DNA from: Gonatopus flavifemur
Lineage: Eukaryota; Arthropoda; Insecta; Hymenoptera; Dryinidae
Assembly: GCA_018340375.1 (NCBI GenBank)
Contig: JAFFJZ010000001.1
Location: forward strand, 64,410,001 to 64,474,000
Direction of reading: 5' to 3'
DNA length: 64,000 nucleotides
Shown piece after piece: positions 12,899 through 27,800 of this stretch. Positions within the stretch are counted from its first letter, which is position 1. The number at the start of each line of letters is the position of its first letter. The notes below the pieces were generated by a model. The model was given only the letters and a program-made list of their open reading frames with translations, did no database searches and was not told where the DNA came from. The position numbers and the translations under genes were made by a program.

Positions 12899-15800
12899 GT
12901 GAGTACCTTTTTTTGTATTTTAGTATACCATCTTTAATACGATTCATTCAGATCAACATTGCACTGAGAAAAATCTGCATTGTAGAAATCATGTTTCAAT
13001 ATAGTAGTAATGTATTTGACGGTGAAAAATACATTATTTCGGTTATTATTACCATGAGCTAGGTGATAAATACCATCTTTTTGGTGAATCAAACCGAATG
13101 TACGGTGAAATTCAACATTGAAAGGGTACTTTTCACTTTTGAAAGGCTGGCTTCAGTTTTCATTATTTGACGGGTGAAAAATATACGAAATAGAGGTTAT
13201 TTCCATATTTCATTTTTCTCAGTATGTGCAGATGTATTAGGTGTACGACTTTGCTTCCGCCGTTTTTTCCCAAAATTTCAGGCTTTATTCCCGAAAAGTG
13301 AATACATACTTGTGATTCAAAGTACTGGCCGTCGCTAACCACTACTTTTTCCCATCTTTTTGGCAATTGTCGGATCCCATCTCGGAAAAACGATACATCT
13401 TTTGAGGCGATCCATTCTGTAACTCCTTCATAAGAATAAAAAAGGCTGATCACTCAGGCCGTGTGCAATCGATCGAAATAAATGGTCGTTGAAAGGAGCA
13501 ATGTCTGGAGAGTACGGCGGATGGGGTAAGACTTCCCATTTTAGTGTTTCCAAATATGTCTTGACTGGTTTTGAGACATGTGGCCGAGCATTATCATGTT
13601 GGAGGATAACTTTATCGTGTCTTTCTTGGTACTGTGGCCATCAACTGCGTTATCGTATATCGATCCCCTGTAATGGTTTCACTCGGTTTCAATAGCTCAT
13701 AATACACGGAACCGAGCTGATCTCACCAAATGAAGAGCATAACCTTGGCACCATGAATATTTGGTTTAGCCGTCGCCGTGGGGACATGTCCTGGTATTCC
13801 CCAAGATTTTCCGCGCTTGGGATTATCGTAGTGGACCCATTTTTCGTCACCGGTCACAATGCGGTGTAAAAACTCCTTTCCAATCTGTCTTTGAAGCAGC
13901 TGTTCGCAAGTAAAGAAACGTCGTTCAACTTCTCTTGGCTTCAATTCGTACGAAACCCAATTCCTCTGTTTCTGAATCATTCCCAGGGCTCTGAGGTGTT
14001 TCGAGATGGTTTGTTGAGTTACTCCCAATGATTCTGCCAATTCTTCTCGCGTTTGGCACGAGTCTTCATCGAGTAATGCCTCGAATTCGGAATCTTCAAG
14101 AATTTTCTCTCTTCCACCGCTATGTCGCTCCTGAACATTGAAGTCACCCTTCTTGAAACGTTGAAACCATCCACGACAAGTTCTTTCACTCAAAGTAGCC
14201 TCACCGTGAGTACTTGAGAGCATTCGATCAGCTTCAGCTGCAGTTTTCTTCAAAAACTGACATCTTCGATCGAGTAAAACTTTACTAATATGACGAAGTT
14301 GTTATGTTGACACATGTCCAACCTTACTGTGTGACATTGATTACCTAAACTATTTCGACAACCACCTACCAACGCCATCATGTATTGTAAACGGTGGAAG
14401 CAACAGTGTTGCCAGAGGGTTATGAACTTGCCGAACTAGTTGGCGTGGTATTCGGTGCTATTTGGAGCTAGATTCGAATTCGCAGTATAATGCTAGATCG
14501 TTGCCAGATTTTTTGAAATATTGCCAAATTCAAGTGCTAAAAAAGGAGCGAAAAATAAAAAATCATTGCTAATTCATGAATTTGACGCACTTCTCCATTT
14601 TTCTTTGAATTTTCGGCAAACTATCACTGCTGATAAGGAGCCCTGTGCGAAAAAACCAATAGAAACCGATAGACCAAATCCTATCGGACAAATGATATTC
14701 TGTCGGTTCCTATGCGGTTATTGTCACAGGACTCGAGGGTTTCCATAAGATTCTATGAGGAATCCGATGTTCTATGGGTTTCTATCGGTATGATTGGCAA
14801 AACCTGATAAATACTGACAGGAATAAAATATCTTATCGGTTTCTATGTGGTTATTGTCACAGCACTGAAGAAAATCCATGGGAATCTATCGGACTTTTCA
14901 GACAGAGAGAGCTGTTGTGCTAGATTCAATCCAATCCCAATAAATTGTATTCGTTATCAGCTCCTCAGGAACTTTTGTGCTATCTGAAATACAGGGTTGG
15001 GTTTAATATATTATGGTCTGTCTACACAGCTGATGCAAACGCAAGAACGCAATGCGCAGAAACGCGCAGATCTGCGCATTGCGTTCTTGCGTTTGCATAC
15101 GTCGCGTAGGCAGACTTTTAGATCTCATGCATGGAATAATGTACACGGAAAAAAGAAAACAGCAATGGTTACTGTGAATTGCAGTAAATCATTGAAAAAA
15201 AATGAGAAATCAAATTCACACCGTTCATTACCGCGTCTCCCAGTAACCGTTAATGTCCAAGCAGCATTGACGAATTTCACTGCAGTACACCTCACTGTGA
15301 TCGCGCTAACCTCTATCATCTAAGCGTGTTTTCATTTGTTTTTCAACTGATTGCTGTTATAGACGGACAGTAACCAGTGCTGTTTTCTTCTTTCCGTGTA
15401 CGCAGGAGGTCAACACCATTTAGCCCTGATTTGTTGAGAACTAGTACTTTTCAGTAATTTCCCTGATTATAATTTCAAGAATGTGAATTTGTCATTTTTT
15501 ATCATGATACTTATAGAAGCCTTCAGAAGTAGCTGATCTGCAGGGTGATCGGATCAGCTTCTCAATCAATCAAAAAGGTTGAGAACTGATCCCGATCACC
15601 TAGGTCAGCTATACTACTTCGGAAGGCTGCATAAACATATATATTTCATGCGTTCTAAGTTTTGAATTTCAAGTCAGAATTAATTTTACAATGGTTTATG
15701 CATTTTCTGCATTCTGTATGTATTTCACATGTTCTATGCATAATCTGCGCAGAGTTACACGAAAAATATCAGTGATCGAAATTTTTGTTGACTAGTATGC

Positions 15801-18800
15801 CACTTTTGGACGGAGCACAGTTTGGAGAAGAATTCGTACACTGGATTTTAATAATTCGTTGACTCTTTCCATTATTTCGATGATGAAAATGAAAAGTGGA
15901 TTCCATTGTTCGAATAGTGAATACAGTTAACGAATTATTAAAATCCAGTATACGAATTCTTTTCGAACTTGTGCTCCGTCCAAAATTGGCATACTAGTCA
16001 ACGAAAATTTTGACTACTTTTTTTTTCCGTGTAGTCCCATATAATACACGAAGAATTCTTTCTCAAGAACATGAATAGAATTCTTCTGAAACTCTTTTCT
16101 AACTGATTAATTCATCCAGAATTCTGGAAGTGCTCAATTTTGCTGACATTAAGGGGGATAGCCACTGTGATGGGTCGAAAAATTAGTGATTTTAAACATT
16201 TTTTTTGACCGAGTAAATAGAGGAATTTTTGGATCGGGTTTTTTTATTTTATTAAGTACACATCTAATAATTTTTCGAAAACCATCGATTTTTCAAAAAC
16301 CAGTACTCTGAAAAAAAACAAGAAAATTTTATTGTAATCTGTATGAATGTAGTTATCGTTGTACGTAGCCGTTTATTTTTATCTTGATTTTTCACAAAAT
16401 GACGACCGATTGACAATATTTCCATTTTTTTGGTTTTGAAACAGTTCAAAAGGTAGTAAAAAACAAAATTTTCTAAATTGGCTACGCTTAACCTTAACCA
16501 CTACTAAGACGAACAAAACAAAAGAAAGGAATTAGAAATTGGTTCATAATTGGACCATATGACGGTTCTTCCTCTTCATCTCCAGGGGTCTTCTTGGATT
16601 TCTTAATTTTCTTATGAATTTTTTCGATGCGATTCTCAGCAGCTTCAACCCGGGATCTCACTAAAATCATTGTAACATAGTCAATTTTTGAAATATTGAC
16701 TTGAAATTTGGTACACATATTTTTGAATATATAAACTTTGATTTAAAACAAACAAAAATAATTTTTCTTCACCCATCACAGGGGCTATCCCCCTTAACGA
16801 GTTTTTCTGAAACGTTTTTCGAATTTTTTCAATGCTGTTAAAGAACTCGTTAATGTCAGTGAAATAAAGCACTTTCAAAATTCTTGATGAATTCATCAGT
16901 TTGACAAGAGTTCTATATGAATTCTATTCATGTTCTTGGAAAAGAATTCTTCGTGTGTTATATGGGATAAAATTTCATGGATAGTGTTTCGAGTACACGT
17001 ACTAAACCTCATAAAGACAGAATTTAAATTGACAAAATCGATTCGCCGGTTTCAATATTGCGGAAGTTTGAATGGTTCATCAAAATGAATTCAAAATTAA
17101 ATACGAAAGAATCTAATTCGAATTGACGCGAGAGTGTTCAAGAATCAATTCTTTTAAATGGAATTTGAGAATTTGACACGTTATTAGAGAAATCACATAC
17201 ATGAACGTTTCAAGACCGAAGGTTTTTTGAAACATATGGAAGCTAAAAATAGTGCCAGATATCGAATCCACGTGCTATTTATAGTGCTCAGTGCTGGACC
17301 TGAAATTTCAGTGCTATAAAAGTTAGAATAGAGAATATTCCTAAATCTAGCAACCGCGTTGCTGTTCTGACAACACTGGGAAGCAAAGTTGTACACCCTA
17401 ATACCCAGCCAACCATGGATTGGTTCCAATCATCAGTGAATTTGATTGTTTCCAATAACATTTACTAATAATTGATCAATTATTTGGGAATTATGTAGGA
17501 TCTTTATGCGCATGTCCATTCATTGGGTAATGATTGATCAAAAATTGATCATTTTTGAAAGGCCAATTGTTGGTCGCTGATGCGGACATAGAACAGGACA
17601 ATGATTGATCAATCTCGTGGTCCATAGAATTGACAAAAAATTGATCATTCAACATACGTCGATGATCGAAAATCTGGAAATGTAAAACATCACTTATTTT
17701 CTATTTGTAATATGGAATTTTGCATTGCTCATGTCATGTTAATAGGATAGAATTATTCATTATGTATCGTTTATTACAAAAAATTGTTGTGATTCATCGG
17801 TTCATTCATCTCCGTCGTATCAGTGATCGCAACTTGTCGAATTTTATATTATTCGTGGCGCGGTAAAATTGTCGCGATGAATCGAGGTTATTCATAACTT
17901 CGATTTCAGTTTGAATTTCAATTTCGGAGCATGGATGCAAATTCCTATTATTATTATAACTGAGTGAACCGATTGAACTCCATTCCAATCAAAAAGTGTG
18001 GTTTCGGGTTACAATTTCTATTTGAATTAGCGATACGAAAATTGTGGATAATTATATATTATAATGTTAAATGAACGGATTCAGTTTCACAGTGCCGTCG
18101 TCACAGTTTTGAAATAAAAAAATTGAAAACAAATGTTCAACAAATTTGAACAAAATTCTTTCACACTGAAATTATTATATTAGTATTTTAAAGTGATTCA
18201 AAGTTTTATAGTATATATCAATCAATAACGAGTTATTAGTCAATTTTCGATCATTCTCAAACCAAAATAATTGTCCAACAATTGCCAAATTATGGGTCAC
18301 ATTATTTCACAGCCGATGGCAGCGCCTATGCCCTGCAATTGAGAAATCCAATGGTCCACTGAAATTGATCAATTATTGGTCGCCAATGCGGACACAAAAA
18401 TGGACAATCATTGATTCTCATTGGGTAATAATTGACCAGTTATTTATCAGCTTTGGTTAACTGGGTAGTAATAAATTCATATAAAATTCAGAAAATCGAG
18501 ATAAAAAAGACATGGAAGTTACGACACAGTCAGCAGTCGTTGAATTATTTGTCCTCGAGATTTTATTATTCATCTATTGTTCACATGATCGTCGAGCTAG
18601 CGTCTTCTTTCTCGAATTAAACTTGTATCAATCGATAGATCCATATCCTTTGCTATTCACTTTGACTCTTTATCGCAATTTTTATTCATTCATGAATCTC
18701 TGGACACTTTTGTTATTCCCTTGCCAATGTGACACGATTGAAAAAGCCTCCAGGACATTTCTTGTTCCCTACACTTCATGTCTGTCAATAGATACAATAC

Positions 18801-21800
18801 AGCCAAGGGCAGACTGTCTTCTAAACTTTGGTGTAGAAAATATGCTGACCGATCCTTATTGACAATCCCACGCAACACATATATTTCCTGGTGATGTCTT
18901 CAGGAAATATGTGATGTATGGAGTGATATAGAAGCTCCAAGATCTGGAAATAATCTGCCTCTAAGTACAGTTGAATAAGGTATGCAAATCAACCTGAGAT
19001 TTCATTTGTTTATCCAAATTGTTATCCCTGAAATGATCACTGAAATATATAATTCATCTATTCAACGTTACCGATTGGATATCTATGATGATATCCGGGT
19101 TCGATTCACATACCGAAGGACAGGGTGTGAATGATTTATTGACATACGATTTATGTGTACCGCAGAGTTAAGTACATATATATTCATAGGATGAAGAAGA
19201 TTTATTGGGAAACAGGTATGTGAATAATGGACGATAATCATACCTTGAATAGATGTTCGTCTATTGCTGAATAGATGGCTTCTAATATCTATGTATGAAT
19301 ATTACATGTTGAGACCATGATATTACTTGATACTTATCTCCAACAACACATCCATTCATCGATGTCTACATTCTCCAGATTTGTCAAATAAAATGCAGAC
19401 ACGATTAAATCTATGTAGATTTGCATTGAAATCTAACCATTCCTTGTGAAATTATGCCGAACAAGAGGTTTTGCTTTGCCTACCTTATCCAGCTATCATC
19501 AGCTACGACATGTTATTCGAGTTCTCGTGTTCAATTTTTTTTGGTTTATTTTACAGATGTTCGACGACATAATATTTGCATTCTTTTCACTCGAAATGAC
19601 CATCAAGATGGTCGCAATGGGAGTGTACGGTAAAGGAACCTACCTCGCAGATTCTTGGAATAGATTAGATTTCTTTATAGTAGCAGCCGGGTATGTATCT
19701 CTCAATTACTGATTATTCCATCTTCATTATCAAACTTTCTTGCTAGTGGAGCACGACATGGAGGAACGCGTGAAATGAATCGCTGCGTCTAACAATATTA
19801 CCTTGAAGAACTTTTGAGAAACTTTCAATCTCCCCACGTTTCATTAAATACTTACAATTCATTACGAACGCACAATCTCGTTCTATCAACTGCATTATAT
19901 TTTCCAAAAATTATGATTTAACCGTTAGAAACTTGAAACGAAGAGAAACAGAAACGGAAAAACAATATTATTCTTAAATTTCATTCATTTATTCTTTCTG
20001 TGTGAAATTGATATTGATATTGAGTGGTCAAAAGAATGGGCTTTGTGATTCGTTACAGAGCGCTAGAATACTGCCTGAACGTGGAAAACATGAATTTATC
20101 GGCGATCCGAACGATAAGGGTTCTGAGACCATTGAGGGCGATCAACAGGATACCCAGTGAGTATTATCAACACCCCACAGAGCGGGGCCCATCGAATAAA
20201 TCGAGTTATACCTACTTGATAGTAATTGAAAACACTCTCTCTCTATATATCTATATCTATCTCTCTCTCTCTCTCTTTGTCTTCTGCTCTGTTTGGTAGA
20301 GATGCACCAACACAAAATTCTATACAGATCTCTTTTCTTATACATGCTCTTCGATCCACGATCTATTGTTTATTTGATATGACACGAGTGTGTTCCCGCA
20401 CAAATGAAATTAAACTGCTGTTCGATTATGCTTATATATTCTCGAGAAATAGAAATTGATCAGAATCAGAAAATAGCTAATAATCATATCACGTGTACCG
20501 GTTGAACGTGAAAATGGAGATTTCATGAAACAGAACGAGTGGACGTTGAACGTCAAAGATGTCGTTGGAATTCGCACAATCCATTCAAACGCAACAACTT
20601 TCGTCTCAAAACAGTCATAAATTTTTGAAGTATCGATTCGATTGAGTAAAAAGTATTGCAAAGTGCAGATAGCATTAGTTCTCTGTGATCAACAGGTGGA
20701 ACGTTATGATGGCGACGCGTTTACACGTATAAATAAGTTCTTGGGAACTTTTTATGTAAAGACAAATCGACAGTCCCCGCTTCAAACACTGTATTTTCAA
20801 GGAGGAAATTAATTGGAATGCTTCGTCAACTTGAAAAATTGCTAACTCGAATTCTATGAAGTTGCGATAATTCTTTCCTCGATAAAAATGAAATTTAAGT
20901 TCGTAACGAGGAGTTTTGTGAAACGAAAACATGTTTTTGTATTGAAAAATATGGAAGTAAAAATGCAATTTTGTACTCTTCAAATTTGGAAGAGGGAAAA
21001 ATCGATTTCACTCTATCGGGTCTCAAGAGTGACCTTCATCGGTTTCGAATGAAAAATTCATTACAAAATTAGAATGGTCATGAAATTGTAATCTCACACT
21101 GGAAGAGAAATGACTTGGTTGGAACATTCTGGTTGCAAAACTTGACGACCAGAAAAAGTGGGTAAAGCCAAAAATAACTACATTTTTCAGGTTAGAATGG
21201 CCGAATTTTTTTTCTTTGTGTAGTAACCAGAATGTGTGCTCAATTTTGGCTTCAACCACTTTTTTCTGGTCGTCACAATTATATTCCCCGGCGAACAGAA
21301 CCAGATTTCAAGTTATCGCAACCACGAATAGCCTGGTTATTTTCAACCACGTCATTTTTCTTCCAGTGCAAACCCTTTGAAAATTTTAGAGAGTATATTC
21401 GATTATCTCTTAAAGTTCTATCGTACTCTTCAGATTTGATATTTGTAAAAATTCCTTCTAGAAAATTCCTTCTAGAGAATACGCTTTGAAATTCAGTAAA
21501 ATTCATAGAAAAAATGGCTGTGAAATATCACACTCACATTTTCCCAATTTACAAAAGGGATTTTTTCACGGTGATATTTTGAATCTGATGTCAGCATCAA
21601 GAACAATCATTGGTACTATTTCAAAGAATCGAAGCTAAATTTTGATATCATCCTTGTCATTGTCAGAGACAGGGTAGTAAAAATATCTGACGATAACAGG
21701 GCTATTTTCACTTATTCAGTAAATTTCGTAGAAACTTTGTAATTTTTCAAACATTCTCTTTCTCCGTGTGTCAATGATGTCAAAAGGATCGATCCTTGAA

Positions 21801-24800
21801 CAAGACTTATATACAATAATATTGATAAAACTCTGATAAGTTTTTCTATAACAAAGAATCGACCATCGATTCGAAGAACTAATGAATCCAGCTAGAAAAA
21901 TATAGAGAACTTCTATTTGAATGGCTATATATGAATTAAACTGAGACTTATCGATCCCCTTTTGGTTTTATATAAGTTGTATACTTCAGATGCATGCATA
22001 AAGAATTCATCGTAAAACTTGCGAGAATACTTGACAGATAATGGAAGCTCACTCGTCCTGCTCACTGAAAATTCTTTTACTTACCGGAGAAGAACTCGAG
22101 TTTCTATCTGAAGTTTTCAATAGGACGCTAAAAACTTTGAATCTTGATATCGCGTGGAACTTCTTTTTCCGTGATATCATGGTATTTTAACGCCGACAAT
22201 AGACATAAAATCTTCCAAACTTATCTTGGAGGTTTAACGATTCACGGTCCATCTCACGTCTCTCTTTTTATTCAATTGAATTTTTCGACTTTGTCTCTTG
22301 TCGAGGTGAAAGATGTTGTTCAAACTTTGCGCACTAAATTCCCCCTGAATCGTTTGAAATCTTTCGGAATTATTATTCTCAGAACAAATGCCTAGGATTC
22401 TCCATTGCATCTTCGAGTTTGTCATCAATAATTTTGCAAGAAAATCTTCCTTCTCGCGTGCTTGCTGACAATGATTCTTTTCTTTCTATACGGAACAGAA
22501 GTGAAGTGGAAGTTTAGTACATATATTCAACAAGTAAGAACACGTCGTGACTTGTAGTTTATGGAGAGGTGCGTGATCTATGTTCATTCGGTAAAACCAT
22601 CAATCATATCTGAAATAACAATGTTAGGTGAACAAAGAATAATGTCTTGATTCAAAACGTAACACCTCAGCAGTCTACATTTTTCATTCGATGAACGAGA
22701 GGGAATATTTTTCTTGCAGTTCGAAAAACTACTTGAGGAAGGTTTTTTGTACTTGGATTTATTCGAGAATTCTGTCGATGAATTTGAATTTTTCGAACAT
22801 TTATGAAGAAACCAGAAATTCACAAGGAGCCAAGACTGGCAGGTTACTGGCATTTGTCTGGGATGATCACGCGTTTTTGTACTGGAGATTTAGTACTAAT
22901 ATTATTATTTGCAATCAGTTCAGTGCCTGTACTGGATCAGTACAATATCTGTGGCCGACACCGAGCTCTCAGTATTGGTTTATCAGTACAGGCGAGGTAT
23001 TGTATTTTTATATATCCAGTACTGACCAAGGAGTATCAGGAGGGAACATAACGATGGAAGGGGTAGACCAACTTTTCCTAATGACTCCAACCAACGGAAG
23101 TTCTGTTTCCAAAAGTGAAATTCACTTATTACTCTTAGAATTGTGCTCTCATTCATTGGATCTATCAGAAAGTAAATTCTGAGAGTGTGAGTTTCCGTTT
23201 CATCCCCATCACCGCTATGTTCTCTTCTGGAAATCCAATACTGACACTGTACTACACCTGTTGTAAACTTTGGTGTAATTCGGATTTTGTTGATTGGGGA
23301 ATAACATGATAACTTGTCTTTATTTATCTTTCAGGTATGAGGATCTTGGTGATGTTGTTGCTCGACACCTTACCAATGTTGGGCAACGTTCTGCTTTTAT
23401 GTTTCTTCGTGTTTTTCATATTTGGAATAGTGGGAGTTCAACTTTGGGAAGGGATTTTACGACAACGTTGTTTCCTTAAGGCTCTTCCCAACGTCAAGTA
23501 CCCTGAGTAAGTCGAACAAATCATGTATATATGTACACTTATATCTCATTCCACGTATTATAACATATCACAAAAATTCAATACGAAAATCTATTCTATT
23601 TTCTCATTTCTCGTGTCACGGAAGAATCATCGTTTGGAAAATATCTTTTGTACCTCTTCTCTCGTTCTATCTCAGAATATAATCAAAATATTTCCGCTTT
23701 TCAAGACGCTTTTCGCTTTTTGTAACACACAGCGATTACAATGTACATATCGTCGTATGATCGCTCGATGTTGACAAATTGTTTAAAATGACTTGTCATC
23801 GAATCTCACTATTCCATATTTCAGAAGCAGGAATAAATAAAAATTGTAATCCTATTTCATCGAGTAAAGTTCATCCAAGTGAAATTCAACAAAAGTTTTG
23901 ATGAACCGACAAACAAAAGAGGATATACGTACATGTTGAGTGCATGGCGAACTATTTCATCGTAAAAATTTAAGCTTGAGATTCAGTTTCTGTCCTCTTT
24001 ATCACGTTGTTCTTATCATTATGATTATTACTATTCCTATTGTTACCATAAGTAGAACTCGAATTTTCAATTTCTTTTCTTTTGCATTACGAGAACTTTG
24101 TTACCCTATGAATTCACTGTTCACGACGATGTGAAATTCTTAGTGGTAATCGTAGTAATTGACAGTAATATAATATTTCAAACGTATTTTGGATCATCGT
24201 CAAAGAAATGATTAGTATCTCTTTGTCGGTGTGTTTTTTTATATATATATATAAATATATATAGTGTTGTTATTTCAACGAGTAATCGAAATAGAACGTT
24301 CCAACGATTTCCAACTAGACTCCATATTTTCCTTGTCCTCATCTTTGACTCACATATTTCTCTGTCAAAGCAGAAATTGAGAGAAAAAGAAAAACATTCT
24401 AGACATGTAAGTACATGGCCCTTGGGGGAACAGTGACAGGCTATTGTTTCACTGTTGCAGGTTACTCTCGGACGAGTACTCGGTTCGATCACGCATTTAG
24501 TAAGCTTTAGTACAGAACAGTATACTGTGCATATGTATATATCTAACAAACAAGAGATAAAAAGAAAATATATGCATATAACGAATCAGAGATGATTTCA
24601 AGGAGATTGTTGTTTTTTCTGTATTATTTTTTACTTTCCTTTTTTTCGAATCGAGACTGTTATTCAGAAAAATCAAGATGGTTCTCGAATTCGACCTCCG
24701 GGTTGAAGTCAAATATTCCACTCCGATGCCTGAAATTATTTTCCATGATAATCAATTTTTATCGGGTTTATTGTGTGGAGGAAATGAACTTGACCTCCCA

Positions 24801-27800
24801 ATTACTTTTCAAGGTCTCCCTGGTTCGATTTCCTGTGTCGGAAATAGGAGTTTCCATTGGTTAAAATCAAGTATATCCCTAAATAATTTATCAATTTGAC
24901 CTTTCATTCGATATCATTCGGACGATCAAAATCCGCGAAAGTTTGAACGTCGATTACGGTACGCGAAGGAAAGTGCCCACTAATGATCGCAAAAAGAGAA
25001 TATACACTGAAAAAGAAATTTGTTCCAGTCAAATAAATATTCATTTGTCCTGTACCGAAGAAATATTTATTAGAATTAACAAAATATTCTTAAATAGATG
25101 GTTTTAATCGTTTATTTGATTCCAATGAATTATTTTGGTTCCAAAGAATACTTTGTTAACAGGTACAGGACAAATAAATATTTATTTGACTGGAATACCT
25201 TTTTTTTCAGTGTAGCACCTGAAGAATTCTTTGAGAACTAAATAATTCTCAAAGAACCCGTCAATATCCCCAGAATTGAATTCTTCTCGAAGGATTTCAT
25301 TCTTGTTCTTGAAAAAGAATTCTTCGAGTGCTATATGGGAAGTATCAGAGCGTATCAGAGATCAAACGGATTGCAATTTCATCACTCGATTCCTATTCTA
25401 GAACTGCAACCACACCCATACAGCACAAAAGTCTCCGCAAAGAGCTCCCGTTATGACAGTAAACATGAATTCATTATGAATAATTTGAATTCATAATGAA
25501 CTCTTGATAAATAACTTAATCTTCAGAAAGAATTCATATCACGAATTCATAAAAAACTATTCAGGCATTCAACATGTATGCATTTTCATGTATTCATTTT
25601 TATTGTCATAACGGGGACTGTTCTAGAAGTTCTTTCAGAAGTTTTTGTGAATTCAAAATGATCATTCATGTTGTCTGGGCAGCCAGAATGACCGTCAATC
25701 AATCCCATGCACTCTTTTCTCTGTGTATCCTATTCACATTTCACTTTTGAAGCTGAAATATGAATTCTTTAACCCTGAAACCCTCACTTTAGTAATAAAA
25801 TTTATTTATTCACTCTCAGTACCAATGCTCTTGAAAATAAATATAATGTATAAGGGAGGGATGTAGGTCACAGTCACGCTTATTCCTTATACTTTTGGAA
25901 ATTTCATTTTAAGAACAGAATTTTCAATAACTTTCCTCATATCTCTCGACTTTTCACGGATTTCACTTTCAATTTGTGAACAAATTGGATTTTTCATCCA
26001 CAGGAAAATCGTGTCTAGCCAGTTCAGGGCTGTGGAATTTAAAAAAGGATCGGTTCCTGGTTCCATCACTTTATATAAATATTAGAAGAATGTGAATGAG
26101 TATTTTAGGTAACGACGCGTATTTAAATCTCGTTTGGTGTATCAAAAACCTCATTCGATGAGTAAATGCGTTACGTGGGAGGAATAAAGTTGAATAAATG
26201 AGTTTTTAAGTAGGTTATTCTACCAAGCACATCAGGGGATATGAAATCGTTCGGGAAAAAGCGAAGCGTACAGAAATCGTGGTACTTATTTCATTCAATT
26301 AGGAAACTGAGGCCTCTCGAATCACGAGTCATTGATCACTCAATAATTACGAATACTTGATGATTTCTGGAATGAAAGTCGGTTTCTTTGATTAACTCAG
26401 ATTAATTAAATAAATACTCTGTGATACCAGTGATGTTCGATTCTTCTCAAAGAATCGATTCCTGAAAAATCAATTAAAAATTTTCTTTAAATCACATCAA
26501 AATTTGCAGAAATAATGACGATCTTTTGATTACCATAATATCGGGTGATAGCGAATTATATTAAAGGCATTCAAGCATCAGAAAAAGCGAGCCAAATGTT
26601 GCGTCAACTGTTTATACAAATTATATAAGTCCACTGGAATTTTTGAATGCGTAATAATGAAATTCACTACTAGAATTAGAATCTAAATAGAAGAAATAGA
26701 GAATTGGTAACACGACGGGCGCAGCATAAACCCAGACTAGGCAATCAATACTGCCTCTTCCTTTTTGTTTTGAAATTGGAAAATTGCTTTGAATTCTACC
26801 TCAGCGGGCATGAGTTTCAGCTCCACTTTGGCCCAGTCTTGGGCCCAGTGTTGAGCCCCATCCTGCCCATATGGGCCCAAGACTGGACCAAAGTGGGGCC
26901 AAAATTCATACACGCTGAGGATTGTACACACATGCTCGGGATATAAATTCACCCCAATCTTGGCCGAACGCTGGGCCAAATTGGGGCCCAGTTCAAATGT
27001 GCCCGCACAAAGATTCATTATTTCCATTTTCTACCAACCATAATTGTATGGGAAAACACAACAGGCCCAAGATTGAGCCAACATGGGCCCCATCGTCATT
27101 CCCCAAGACTGGGTTAAAGAGGATGGACCCAGCCTGGGGCCCATTGTCATTGAAAGCAATACATGCGTCCATTATAATCCATACAGACGTTATTTTGAAA
27201 CAAAGAATAACCTACAGTCAGATAACGTCCAGATCGAGGATTTATTTGTCAAAAGTGACCTTCTTTATAAAATCATTAGCGTATTTTGTAGTAAATAGCT
27301 GCGAAACGAGGGCTTTCATACTAAATGAATAATAATGAACAATAATGATGATAATCTCGAACGCGCAACTATCACTTTTTTGTTATTGTTGTTGTACTTT
27401 TTGTCTAAGATGAATTGTAAAAGATCTATGTAACTCCCTCGCTATAGGAACATAGTTCCTGCAAGCAATAAACTATCTATCTATCTATCTATCTATCTAT
27501 ATCATAATGATGATAATGAATTTAGGAACAGTCATTGTTGAACATGATCTGATGAAAGCTTGCTCCTTTTATCGGTTAGAATATTTCCAGCTCTTGAAAA
27601 AGGGCATTCAGACGGTACCGATGTTGCAACACTTGCCAAATATTTTTTCGCAATGATACTAAGAGTTGGATATATTAATTTGTGTTTCAAATCTAATACG
27701 GTGTTGGATTTTCTTTCCGAGTAATTAATAGAGGTTGATCTAAATGATGCTTCAGGTCTGTAGGCATCTCATTTTTATTATCTTCAACGGAATTTTGTAA

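Larger units (their letters stand above)
12899..19556. other. Ca-alpha1T: intron 1 (6.7 kb) of Ca-alpha1T, repeat-rich
   Basis: It contains, in order: a miniature element (12962-13224), mariner copy A (13237-14407), tatcggtttctat-type repeats (about 14640-14900), a perfect palindrome (15033-15098), a CACGG element (15144-15398), hairpins (15519-15627, 15750-16034), a two-level nest (16035-16967) and a CCCAG-ended element (17404-18465). From 18466 to 19556 I see nothing I can name. Confidence 0.8.
20157..23334. other. Ca-alpha1T: intron 3 of Ca-alpha1T (3.2 kb)
   Basis: Contains a CT microsatellite (20237-20276) and an inverted-repeat tract centred near 21205. The 163-residue open frame at 22691-23182 has no motif that I recognise and I do not call it a gene. 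The rest is unremarkable. Confidence 0.8.

Noticed and set aside
22691..23182. 163-residue open frame in intron 3
   Set aside because: No family motif, AT-rich composition like the flanks, and it lies between two matching channel exons; another frame overlaps it equally well.
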